This document shows positions 27,277-34,785 of a stretch of DNA of 64,000 nucleotides, piece by piece (the stretch's first letter is position 1; the number at the start of each line of letters is the position of its first letter). Position numbers and translations under genes: made by a program. The notes beneath the pieces are model-generated. The model worked only from the letters and a program-made list of their open reading frames with translations. It ran no database searches and was not told where the DNA came from. The DNA is from Euryarchaeota archaeon UBA121 (GTDB lineage Archaea; Thermoplasmatota; Poseidoniia; Poseidoniales; Thalassarchaeaceae). The DNA lies in NCBI GenBank assembly GCA_002499865.1, contig DANL01000059.1:10322-74321 (forward strand). Reading direction: 5' to 3'.

Positions 27277-27496
27277 GGGGACAATCTCTCTGTTACTAGA
27301 TTTTCCACACTTAGAAGCGAAGCATATCGCCAGTGGACTCAAGACTGAATCAGACTTTACTGAGGACCGTGGAATTATCTCAATCTCAATATCGTCAAAT
27401 AATTTTTCAGATCTTAGGGCTATATGGAATTCTACTCTGAGAGGGATAATAGCCTCTGAGCAAGCTTTGAATGCCATAAAGAAATCAGGTGAATAA
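27254..27496 (+). CDS. pcc1: KEOPS complex subunit Pcc1-like
   Basis: 80-aa protein fitting Pcc1, the dimerisation subunit of KEOPS that makes t6A37 in tRNA. The pattern of a beta strand ('ISLLLDFP'), 'EAKHIASGLKTES', a second strand ('IISISISS'), 'FSDLRAIWNSTLRGIIASEQAL' (C-terminal helix, quoted in part) matches the small alpha/beta Pcc1 fold. Gene position between L37Ae and prefoldin beta is the canonical archaeal neighbourhood. The only start available is TTG at 27254, which overlaps rpl37ae by 23 bases; no rpoP gene lies between, unlike in many euryarchaea. Confidence 0.8.
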   Translation: MPTLKKNEGTISLLLDFPHLEAKHIASGLKTESDFTEDRGIISISISSNNFSDLRAIWNSTLRGIIASEQALNAIKKSGE

Positions 27497-27497
27497 T

Positions 27498-27821
27498 ATG
27501 AATGCCAATAACGATGTTGCAGAGGCCCTCAAGGCAGTAGCTCAAGACTTACAGACAACGCTTGCACAGATGCAAAATGTCACCACCCAACTCAGTGAGT
27601 TAACAATCACAATCGATGCCTTATCGTCACAAAATCCCTCAAAGCCAGTTTACAGGGCTATTGGAAGCCTTCTTCTTGAGGTTGAAGATAGAGAATCATT
27701 GAAGAATGACCTGGAGCAATCTATGAGTGCTTTCCAAGAACACATGGATAGGCTTTCCGCCAAAGAGAACGAGCTCAGAGAAAAATACGATAGCTTAGTT
27801 AGAGCATACGAATCACAGTGA
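27498..27821 (+). CDS. pfdB: Prefoldin beta subunit
   Basis: Molecular chaperone subunit (107 aa from ATG 27498; GTG three codons upstream possible). Two long coiled-coil helices with heptad hydrophobics (about residues 5-40 and 72-106) flank a beta hairpin region containing 'SKPVYRAIGSLLLEV' (about 48-62), the classic beta-prefoldin signature. It captures unfolded protein and passes it to the thermosome. 'AGGTGA' provides a ribosome binding site overlapping the pcc1 stop. Confidence 0.93.
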   Translation: MNANNDVAEALKAVAQDLQTTLAQMQNVTTQLSELTITIDALSSQNPSKPVYRAIGSLLLEVEDRESLKNDLEQSMSAFQEHMDRLSAKENELREKYDSLVRAYESQ

Positions 27822-27825
27822 GAAT

Positions 27826-28656
27826 ATGTCAGTGAGAGGTTCTGAAGGAAGTTCTCTAAGTGATGATTTAGAGTCCATGCTCGCTCTTCTTTCAAAAGGA
27901 AAGGCATCCGATGCTAGGGAGCTCTCAGACTCCATACTTGAGAGATCTAGGTCCGCTTCTGAGAGAAATCACGACATAGAGGCCAGGGTTAGGATAGAGA
28001 GGGCACTCATAGGAGCAGTACCGGAGGAGATGATTGGCTCCGAATTGAGGTGGTGTGTAGATAGGATGAATGCCATTTCCAGTGGGTCTTCCGTACATGG
28101 TCTTGCTCTACTAAATCTAGCTACATGGCATGCAAATAGAGGTGAGCTGATGATGGCTTTAGCCACACACTCTGAAATCTCAATAAATAAAGGACATCCT
28201 CTTGACATCAATTCATTATCAAGGCTGGAAGTTGGCAGAATTCTTAGCTCAATGAATGACTACGGTCCGGCAATGAGGCATCTATGGTCTGCCAGATCGG
28301 GATTCATAGAATTGGGGATGTTGCCCGAGGCTATCGCAACTTCTCTTGAATGGCTTGATTTAGCTCTTGATGATATAAATGATGAATCTCCAACAATGGC
28401 CTCCAGAATAGAACAGGCCAAACCACGCCATGGACCTGGAAATACCACATTTCCGGCTAATCCGTCTGATATCACCTCCATTGTAGAATACTTATTCCCA
28501 ATACTAACTCAAGACTTATCCGGCACATCAAGATTAGACATTGGGCTAATCATTGAGGCTTCCGAGAAATTGAATAGGCAAGTTTGGAAGGATGCCATAG
28601 CCTCTAGGAAGGACGAGATTCAGGATCCAAATCTTTTGGAAGTATTCCAATCATGA
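27826..28656 (+). CDS. Helical, TPR-like protein of unknown function
   Basis: 276 aa, predicted to be almost entirely alpha-helical. Repeated pairs of amphipathic helices with Ala/Leu spacing, such as 'ALLNLATWHANRGELMMALATH' (region about 88-109) and 'LEVGRILSSMNDYGPAMRHLW', look like degenerate TPR units. No catalytic motif or membrane helix is visible. It ends the exosome/prefoldin operon, 4 bases after pfdB, a position often held by a DUF3194-type gene in other archaea, but this protein is too long for that. Its last 37 bases overlap the convergent Nudix gene. Confidence 0.65.
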   Translation: MSVRGSEGSSLSDDLESMLALLSKGKASDARELSDSILERSRSASERNHDIEARVRIERALIGAVPEEMIGSELRWCVDRMNAISSGSSVHGLALLNLATWHANRGELMMALATHSEISINKGHPLDINSLSRLEVGRILSSMNDYGPAMRHLWSARSGFIELGMLPEAIATSLEWLDLALDDINDESPTMASRIEQAKPRHGPGNTTFPANPSDITSIVEYLFPILTQDLSGTSRLDIGLIIEASEKLNRQVWKDAIASRKDEIQDPNLLEVFQS

Positions 28657-29015
28657 TTCTTCACTTTATTGATCTCTTTTTCTTCCCAAGAAAGCCTTGT
28701 TGGCACTTCTATGCACCAACCAACTTCCTCTATCGAGGGATCATTAGAATCCCACGGCTCAGGGAACGGTGAATCATCTACCTCAACAAGAACGACTACT
28801 CCTCCCTCTACGAGGTCATGATCATAGGATACGGCGGTTCCCAGCAGACCCGTCTCTTCATACAACTCCCTCAAGGCCGCTACATCCCATTCCTCTTCAT
28901 CGTTGATATTGCCTCCAGGAAGCTCCCAACCCCTCTCTTTATGCAATACCATTACCCAAGGGTTCCCAAACTCTTCACCTTTACTGGAATATGTCCAACA
29001 CAATACGAACATCAT
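28620..29015 (-). CDS. Nudix hydrolase
   Basis: 131-aa single-domain Nudix protein. The Nudix box is complete: 'GGNINDEEEWDVAALRELYEETGLLG' region (about residues 35-60) fits G-x5-E-x7-R-E-x2-E-E-x-G-x with the catalytic 'RELYEETG'. It hydrolyses some nucleoside diphosphate linked to another moiety; the substrate is not inferable. It begins within the stop of the upstream TPR protein gene (4-base overlap), suggesting co-translation. The C terminus overlaps the convergent helical-protein gene by 37 bases. Confidence 0.88.
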   Translation of the reverse strand: MMFVLCWTYSSKGEEFGNPWVMVLHKERGWELPGGNINDEEEWDVAALRELYEETGLLGTAVSYDHDLVEGGVVVLVEVDDSPFPEPWDSNDPSIEEVGWCIEVPTRLSWEEKEINKVKNHDWNTSKRFGS

Positions 29016-30007
29016 TCTCCCTCCATTTTCTTCCGCAACTCTTGATTAATCTCAAGGGCCCCTTCTACTCCCTGCGCAGCCATCCGCCTAGTCACGAAGA
29101 AAGCTTCAGATAACTTCCCTTCGCTAACTAATTCCTCGACCTCTCTAATCGGATCTTTGGCAATATCGTCCTCTACATCCTCATGCACATTGCTTGGAGT
29201 TGCCATATCTTCCATCTTCCTGAGGAAATCAACTCTCTGCTCTATTCCCGGGGACTTCCATTTTCTCTTGCTCTTACCATCCAGCTCAGCCTCCATCCTA
29301 GACTTGAACTCGTCTCTGACTTTATCACTGGGGAAACAAATCTGAGCCTGATCATAGCAAAGCCAGGCATCACTATACTCCTTCCTCCTCTCATGCATCC
29401 TTCCTAATGATGCCCACGCCTCATGATTAGTCGGCCTCTGTGCTAGGATTATCTTCGAAAGACGAATGAATTGGTCTTCGTCACCCGAATCCCGAATTCT
29501 CTCAATTCTTCTTGAGAATAGTAGATTCGCTCTCCTGTCCCTGAGGTCGAGCTTGCTAGTCCTGTCAAGAAATTCGGTTAGGACATCTTGAGATTCTGAG
29601 GCCATCTTCCACCAAACGTCTGGATCTAGAGGATCAGCTTCTAGGGAGGCTAGAAGCAAACTGTGTCCAGAGCTCAAAAAATCAATATGTTCCAATTGCA
29701 TAAGTTGCTCTGGCTTTCTCCCAAGTACCGAAAATAGGTCTTCTAGTACGGACCTAATCCCTTCCGAGTCACCAAGTAGAGATTTCACCCTTACCAAAAC
29801 TTTCCAATTTTCAGGATTGGTAAAATCATGTAATACTGCCTGCCTAGCACTTTGCTCCCCCCACTCTAAGTTCACCATTCTCTCTTGAATCACTCGGCCT
29901 TGTTCGTCCAATGCAAGGTTGACATACTTCTGAGATTGACTTCTATGTCTGTCCCCAAGGCTTCTCCTAGGGTGTTGCAGACTATCTGCAATATCTGAAT
30001 CTGACAT
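29012..30007 (-). CDS. TPR/HAT-repeat protein of unknown function
   Basis: 331 aa from ATG 30007; an upstream in-frame start at 30049 would overlap ubiD. A clear TPR-type repeat 'AWASLGRMHERRKEYSDAWL' lies around residues 203-222, preceded by more degenerate helix pairs ('NPENWKVLVRVKSLLGD', 'DPDVWWKMASES'). A highly charged linker and a final helical hairpin follow. It should be a cytoplasmic scaffold or adaptor, but no partner can be named. It sits between ubiD and the Nudix gene in a minus-strand operon. Confidence 0.7.
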   Translation of the reverse strand: MSDSDIADSLQHPRRSLGDRHRSQSQKYVNLALDEQGRVIQERMVNLEWGEQSARQAVLHDFTNPENWKVLVRVKSLLGDSEGIRSVLEDLFSVLGRKPEQLMQLEHIDFLSSGHSLLLASLEADPLDPDVWWKMASESQDVLTEFLDRTSKLDLRDRRANLLFSRRIERIRDSGDEDQFIRLSKIILAQRPTNHEAWASLGRMHERRKEYSDAWLCYDQAQICFPSDKVRDEFKSRMEAELDGKSKRKWKSPGIEQRVDFLRKMEDMATPSNVHEDVEDDIAKDPIREVEELVSEGKLSEAFFVTRRMAAQGVEGALEINQELRKKMEGE

Positions 30008-30014
30008 ATTAACC

Positions 30015-31328
30015 TCACAAAACTGATTCGAAGGGGGACTTATCAGCACCCGGAGTCAGAGTAGCATCCATCCCAATTTTACTTGTCACGCCATCCTCCG
30101 CTCTACTGGGATCGAGACTAGAACCTCTCTGTCCGCTCATAATTATGGTATCTTTATCCGGTTGCCATCTAGTCATCAGCGCCCACTCCACTCTTTTCGG
30201 ATCTGAAATATCTATGTCTTCATCGACCACCACCACTTGTTTCATCGAGGGATGGCCTCTGAAAGCAGCCTCTATGGCCTGCATCCCATCTCCCTCATTC
30301 TTGGGAACTATCTGGACTACTGAAGACAACCATCCACAACCCCCATCGGTCATGTGAACATCCACACACTCAACCACTTTGGAAACTGAATTCTTTATGG
30401 TAGGGGCCCTCGGCATACCCATTAATGTCCTATGCTCAATACCAGTAGGAATTAGGGCATGGAATATCGGGTCTATTCGGTGGTGTACACAGTCATACTC
30501 AATCACATGCTCCTGCCTAATGTCATCCACAGTCCCAGTAATGTCAACATAAGGCCCCTCATCGTCTCTCTCTGTGGTTATCCTGGCCTCCATAGCATAC
30601 TCCGCATCTGCTGGGACCATCACCCCGTTAGGGAGCACAACGACCTTCAGAGGGGAACCATGCAACCTCATATGCAAAGAAGATGCGACAGTCAACTCAT
30701 CAACATAGTCCGAGAATGACATAGCGGCCGCCAGAAGTACGGTAGGATCCGGGCCATTGACTACGGCAATGGGGACGTCATCGCCCACTTCTGCTGCTTC
30801 TGCACTGATGGTTCTTAGGTGTCTAGGAACTAACCTAGCCACAGTGTGATTACTATCCCTCAGTAATTGTCTATGGAAGGATACATTCCGCACTCCCGAA
30901 TACTGAGCAACTATAATTGACGCAGATTGATATCTGCCACCATCCTCTTCGAAGTGCCAAGGAATGGGAATTTTACCCAGATCTACTTGCTCTTGACCTG
31001 ATTGCATTACGGGTGCGTCAGATGCATCCACAATTTCGGGCTCAGAAGGATTCTCCATAGCCCATGCAAGTACATCTATCAAATCACCAGGTGAAATGTC
31101 AAACATTTCACACAACCTCGACTTCTCCAGAACGTTCAGAGCCGCCCTGTGTCCCGGAGCCTCGGCAATGTTACTGAAAACTAAAGGGATGTCGCCCATC
31201 TTGTTCGAGGTTTCAATCATACCGTGTAAAACACTAGTAGATTCCTTTACATTATGAACGCCACTGAGCATGTCACGGAAGGCCATATCGGGGGGCGGGG
31301 TCAATACATGCTTGAATGTTGGTGACAT
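30015..31328 (-). CDS. UbiD-family decarboxylase (candidate anhydromevalonate phosphate decarboxylase)
   Basis: 437-aa UbiD-fold enzyme, a prenylated-FMN-dependent decarboxylase. 'NVSFHRQLL' (about residue 150) holds the catalytic Arg region, and 'AMEARI' the first acidic residue. The usual 'GPFGEFTGY' motif reads 'GPYVDITGT', replacing the second catalytic Glu by Asp, which I believe also occurs in archaeal UbiD homologues. Archaea that use the modified mevalonate pathway employ such an enzyme to convert trans-anhydromevalonate phosphate to isopentenyl phosphate. The isopentenyl phosphate kinase at 36513 would use that product, so the specific role is inferred from context. Confidence 0.82.
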   Translation of the reverse strand: MSPTFKHVLTPPPDMAFRDMLSGVHNVKESTSVLHGMIETSNKMGDIPLVFSNIAEAPGHRAALNVLEKSRLCEMFDISPGDLIDVLAWAMENPSEPEIVDASDAPVMQSGQEQVDLGKIPIPWHFEEDGGRYQSASIIVAQYSGVRNVSFHRQLLRDSNHTVARLVPRHLRTISAEAAEVGDDVPIAVVNGPDPTVLLAAAMSFSDYVDELTVASSLHMRLHGSPLKVVVLPNGVMVPADAEYAMEARITTERDDEGPYVDITGTVDDIRQEHVIEYDCVHHRIDPIFHALIPTGIEHRTLMGMPRAPTIKNSVSKVVECVDVHMTDGGCGWLSSVVQIVPKNEGDGMQAIEAAFRGHPSMKQVVVVDEDIDISDPKRVEWALMTRWQPDKDTIIMSGQRGSSLDPSRAEDGVTSKIGMDATLTPGADKSPFESVL

Positions 31329-31370
31329 TATCCTCTCTAGGGCCCACTAAGTCGAGGCTATCCCGTCACG

Positions 31371-31380
31371 CTCTTATACC
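31371..31380 (+). promoter_or_regulatory. TATA-like box of the rps12-rps7 operon
   Basis: 'ctcttatacc' is centred about 43 bases before the TTG start of rps12, predicting a start near 31402 and a short leader with the 'gaggtg' ribosome binding site (31409-31414). Confidence 0.4.
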
Positions 31381-31418
31381 CCATGAGGGTCGGCGAGACA
31401 TCATTCTGAGGTGTTACT

Positions 31419-31859
31419 TTGGGTAGAGGTCTTTTCTCCGGGCAGAAGATGAAGTCCGATAGGAAGAGATATCGCTGGAAGGAGCGCAAGTTTAGGGACC
31501 GACAATTCAAGCAACAGAGAGGTGGTGTCCTCAAGCACGATCCTCTAATGGGCAGTACTCAGGCCAAGGGAATTGTAGTAGAGAAAGTCGGCTTCGAGGC
31601 CAAGCAACCTAATTCTGGAATCAGAAAAGCAGTAAAGATAAGTCTGATCAAAACTGGTAACCGACTTACCGCTTTCGCACCCGGTGATGGCGCAATTTCA
31701 TTCATTGATGAGCACGATGAGGTATTAGTCGAGGGTATCGGAGGTAGCAAAGGACGATCTTATGGAGATATCCCCGGTGTGAGATACAAGGTCATCAAGG
31801 TAAACGGCGTTTCCTTGGACGAAATGGTTAGGGGCCGTAAAGAGAAGCCGATTAGGTAG
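31419..31859 (+). CDS. rps12: 30S ribosomal protein S12
   Basis: Archaeal/eukaryotic (S23e) type S12, 146 aa, part of the decoding centre. '[15 protein letters not shown]' (about 61-75), 'CPGDGA'-equivalent '[17 protein letters not shown]' and '[18 protein letters not shown]' are conserved blocks. The Lys in the QPNSG loop is present. The start is TTG at 31419, set by GAGGTG five bases upstream; the first internal ATG (31449) would give a protein shorter than archaeal S12. rps7 follows 8 bases later. Confidence 0.96.
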   Translation: MGRGLFSGQKMKSDRKRYRWKERKFRDRQFKQQRGGVLKHDPLMGSTQAKGIVVEKVGFEAKQPNSGIRKAVKISLIKTGNRLTAFAPGDGAISFIDEHDEVLVEGIGGSKGRSYGDIPGVRYKVIKVNGVSLDEMVRGRKEKPIR

Positions 31860-31867
31860 GTATCGAG

Positions 31868-32485
31868 ATGTCCGAAGAAGTAATCCATGAAGATTCTACG
31901 GTGGAAGCACCTATTGCCGGAATCGGCACCATGGTCTTCGGAAAGTGGGACGCCACAGAAGTAACTTGCTCGGATCCTGGTCTTGCTCCCTACATCAATC
32001 TGACAACTATAGGAACACCTCATAGCGGAGGGCGACATGCCAATGCTTGGTTCGGCAAGTCAAAGCTTTCCGTTGTTGAAAGATTCATCAATAACCTAAT
32101 GAGAACGGGTAAATTCTCAGGAAAGAAGCAACATTGTGCTAAGGCATACGAAGCCGCACTAGACTCAATAAACAGTAGAACAGGAGAGAACCCCCTACAG
32201 TCATTCATTGACGCAATTGTTGAGGCATCACCATGCGAAGAAATAACCAGAATCAAGCAGGGCGCAGTAAGCACTCCTAAGGCAGTAGACTCTTCCCCTA
32301 GCAGAAGATTAGATATCGCGTTGAGAAATCTCGCAATAGGATGTACCTCTGCCACCGCTGGTAGCAAGAGAACTCTTGTTCAAGGCATAGTTAGTGAGAT
32401 AACTAAGGCGGCTGAAGGAGATGTTGCAGCTTACTCCATAGGAAAGAGAGAAGAAATCGAGCGCGTAGCCGCTTCTGCAAGATAA
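31868..32485 (+). CDS. rps7: 30S ribosomal protein S7
   Basis: 205-aa archaeal S7 that nucleates assembly of the 30S head. 'ERFINNLMRTGKFSGKK' (about 74-90), 'ENPLQSFIDAIVEASPCEE' with the beta-hairpin 'TRIKQGAVSTPKAVDSSPSRR', and C-terminal 'REEIERVAASAR' are typical of the archaeal form. It follows rps12 and precedes EF-2, the conserved str-type order. Confidence 0.96.
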   Translation: MSEEVIHEDSTVEAPIAGIGTMVFGKWDATEVTCSDPGLAPYINLTTIGTPHSGGRHANAWFGKSKLSVVERFINNLMRTGKFSGKKQHCAKAYEAALDSINSRTGENPLQSFIDAIVEASPCEEITRIKQGAVSTPKAVDSSPSRRLDIALRNLAIGCTSATAGSKRTLVQGIVSEITKAAEGDVAAYSIGKREEIERVAASAR

Positions 32486-32530
32486 TTCTTCTGCACTCTT
32501 ACGGTCATGTTTTACTTCTCCCCACAATCG

Positions 32531-32540
32531 GATTTATGAA
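32531..32540 (+). promoter_or_regulatory. TATA-like box of the EF-2 gene
   Basis: 'gatttatgaa' lies about 41 bases before the EF-2 ATG (32577), predicting a start near 32562 and a leader of about 15 bases containing 'gagga'. Confidence 0.4.
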
Positions 32541-32576
32541 CCATAGTCAGGTGGACGGAACAATTGAGGAATTAGG

Positions 32577-34784
32577 ATGGGTCGTAAGGAAGACAACATC
32601 AAGAGAGCTACAGAGATAATGCATGACCGCGACCATATCAGAAACATTGCTATTGCCGCACACATCGATCACGGTAAGACTACGCTTTCAGACAACCTGA
32701 TTGCAGGTGCAGGAATGATGTCCGAAGAACTAGCAGGTAAGTCCAGGGTCCTAGATTTTGACGAGCAAGAAAGCGCTCGAGGGATCACTATCAACGCGGC
32801 AAGCGCCTCCATGGTCCACGTCGTTGATGGTCAGGACTACCTCATTAATCTCATTGATACGCCCGGTCACGTAGATTTTGGAGGGGATGTCACTAGGGCA
32901 ATGAGGGCAGTAGATGGATGCATCATTCTAGCTTGTGCCGTCGAAGGGACAATGCCCCAAACCGAGACTGTAGTTAGACAAGCATTGAAGGAAAAGGTTA
33001 GGCCTGTTCTATTCATTAACAAGGTAGACCGATTAATCAACGAGTTACAAATTGATGGGCCCGAGATGATGAGTAGGTTTGAGAAGATTATCACTAAGGT
33101 AAACAAGCTAATCTCTACATACGCCCCCGAGGATCTCGGCAAGGAATGGCAAGTTTCTGTACAGAAAGGAACAGTGGCATTTGGCTCAGCATACTACAAC
33201 TGGGGAATGTCAATACCTTACATGCAGAAGAGTAACATCAACTTCAAGCAGATTTTCGAATATTGTCACGATGATAATCAGAAAGAACTTGCAAAGCTCG
33301 CACCTGTCCACACCGTCCTACTGGACATGACAGTTGAGAAGCACCCCTCTCCCGTAGTCGCCCAGAAGTACAGAATACCAAATATCTGGCAAGGGGACTT
33401 AGATTCTGGAGTAGGTAAGGCCATGATTGAGTGTGATCCCGATGGCCCTCTATCTCTTATGATAACTAAGATATGGATGGACCCTCATGCTGGCGAGGTA
33501 GCCGTTGGTAGGGTATATTCCGGACGAATTAAGCATGGTGAATCAGTATGGGCAATAGGATCGGCAAAGGCCGAGAGAGTTCAGCAGGTCGGTATGATGG
33601 TTGGAGGGGATAGAATTTCTACCTCAGAGGTGACATCAGGAAACATCGCCGCAATTACAGGAATTAGAAGTGCGGCGGCAGGAGTTACAATTGCAAGGGA
33701 GAAAGACGCTCCTCCGTTCGAAGCGATAAGACATATCTCTGAACCCGTTGTCACTGTTGCAGTAGAACCGAAGTCAATGAAGGACTTGCCCAAGTTCATC
33801 GATGCACTTAGGGGGCTTGCGAAGGCAGATGCATCACTAGAAGTGTCTACTAACCAAGAGACCGGTGAGGCTTTACTCGCTGGAATGGGTGAGTTGCACC
33901 TTGAGATTACTGTTTACAGACTAGAAGAAGAGCAAGGGATCAAGGTCAAGGTCAGCGAGCCAATTGTCGTCTACAGGGAATCTGTTCAGTCAGATAACAA
34001 AGGAAGGCCCTTCGAAGGAAAGTCTCCCAACAGGCACAACAGATTCTATGTCGAGGCAGAGCCCCTCCCTGATATTGTAGTCGAGAAACTAAGAGCTGGT
34101 GAATTCAGAGATGGTACTGTCAGGTCCAAAGATGCAAAGGAAATAGGCGATCAATTCGCTGAGCTAGGCATGAACAAGGACTTGATGAGGAAGATATACG
34201 CTATCAATGGGACAAACGTGCTTGTTAATGACACCAAGGGAATCCAGAATCTTCATGAGACTAGGGAGCTAATCATAGATGGATTCAATGATGTCTGTAA
34301 GAAGGGCCCAGTTGCTGATGAGCCTCTAATGGGAGTCATGGTAAGGCTTGTTGACGCCAAACTACACGAGGACGCCATCCACAGGGGACCAGCTCAAACC
34401 ATTCCCGCAGTCAGGAACGCTGTTAAGGGAGCTTTCATGAGATCAAGACCGGTAATTTTCGAACCGATTCAGAAAATCCAGATAGACTCTCCCAACGACG
34501 TGATAGGCGGTGTTACCAGGGAAGTCTCTACAAGAAGGGGAATAATCGAGGACATGCCAGTCGAGGACGGAGTTACTAAGGTAATTGGTACGATCCCCGT
34601 CGCTGAGACATTCGGATTCTCCAACGATATTAGGGCCGCAAGCCAAGGAAGGGCCATTTGGAATATGGAAAATGCTGGCTTCGTTCACTTACCACCTAAT
34701 CTGTATGAGAAGGTTACAGCCGAGATTAGGGAAAGAAAGGGACTGAAGCCGGAAATTCCAGGTGAGACTCACTATCAGGACTAG
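32577..34784 (+). CDS. fusA: Translation elongation factor 2 (EF-2)
   Basis: Ribosomal translocase GTPase, 735 aa, normal for archaea. G1 'AHIDHGKTTLSD' (about 28-39), switch I 'ARGITINAAS', G3 'DTPGHVDFGGD', G4 'NKVDR'. Domain IV carries 'EDAIHRGPAQTIPAVR' (about 596-611), in which the His is the site of diphthamide modification; Dph6 is encoded at 22377. It has its own TATA-like box besides read-through from rps7. No EF-1A gene follows, since the next gene is convergent. Confidence 0.98.
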   Translation: MGRKEDNIKRATEIMHDRDHIRNIAIAAHIDHGKTTLSDNLIAGAGMMSEELAGKSRVLDFDEQESARGITINAASASMVHVVDGQDYLINLIDTPGHVDFGGDVTRAMRAVDGCIILACAVEGTMPQTETVVRQALKEKVRPVLFINKVDRLINELQIDGPEMMSRFEKIITKVNKLISTYAPEDLGKEWQVSVQKGTVAFGSAYYNWGMSIPYMQKSNINFKQIFEYCHDDNQKELAKLAPVHTVLLDMTVEKHPSPVVAQKYRIPNIWQGDLDSGVGKAMIECDPDGPLSLMITKIWMDPHAGEVAVGRVYSGRIKHGESVWAIGSAKAERVQQVGMMVGGDRISTSEVTSGNIAAITGIRSAAAGVTIAREKDAPPFEAIRHISEPVVTVAVEPKSMKDLPKFIDALRGLAKADASLEVSTNQETGEALLAGMGELHLEITVYRLEEEQGIKVKVSEPIVVYRESVQSDNKGRPFEGKSPNRHNRFYVEAEPLPDIVVEKLRAGEFRDGTVRSKDAKEIGDQFAELGMNKDLMRKIYAINGTNVLVNDTKGIQNLHETRELIIDGFNDVCKKGPVADEPLMGVMVRLVDAKLHEDAIHRGPAQTIPAVRNAVKGAFMRSRPVIFEPIQKIQIDSPNDVIGGVTREVSTRRGIIEDMPVEDGVTKVIGTIPVAETFGFSNDIRAASQGRAIWNMENAGFVHLPPNLYEKVTAEIRERKGLKPEIPGETHYQD

Positions 34785-34785
34785 A

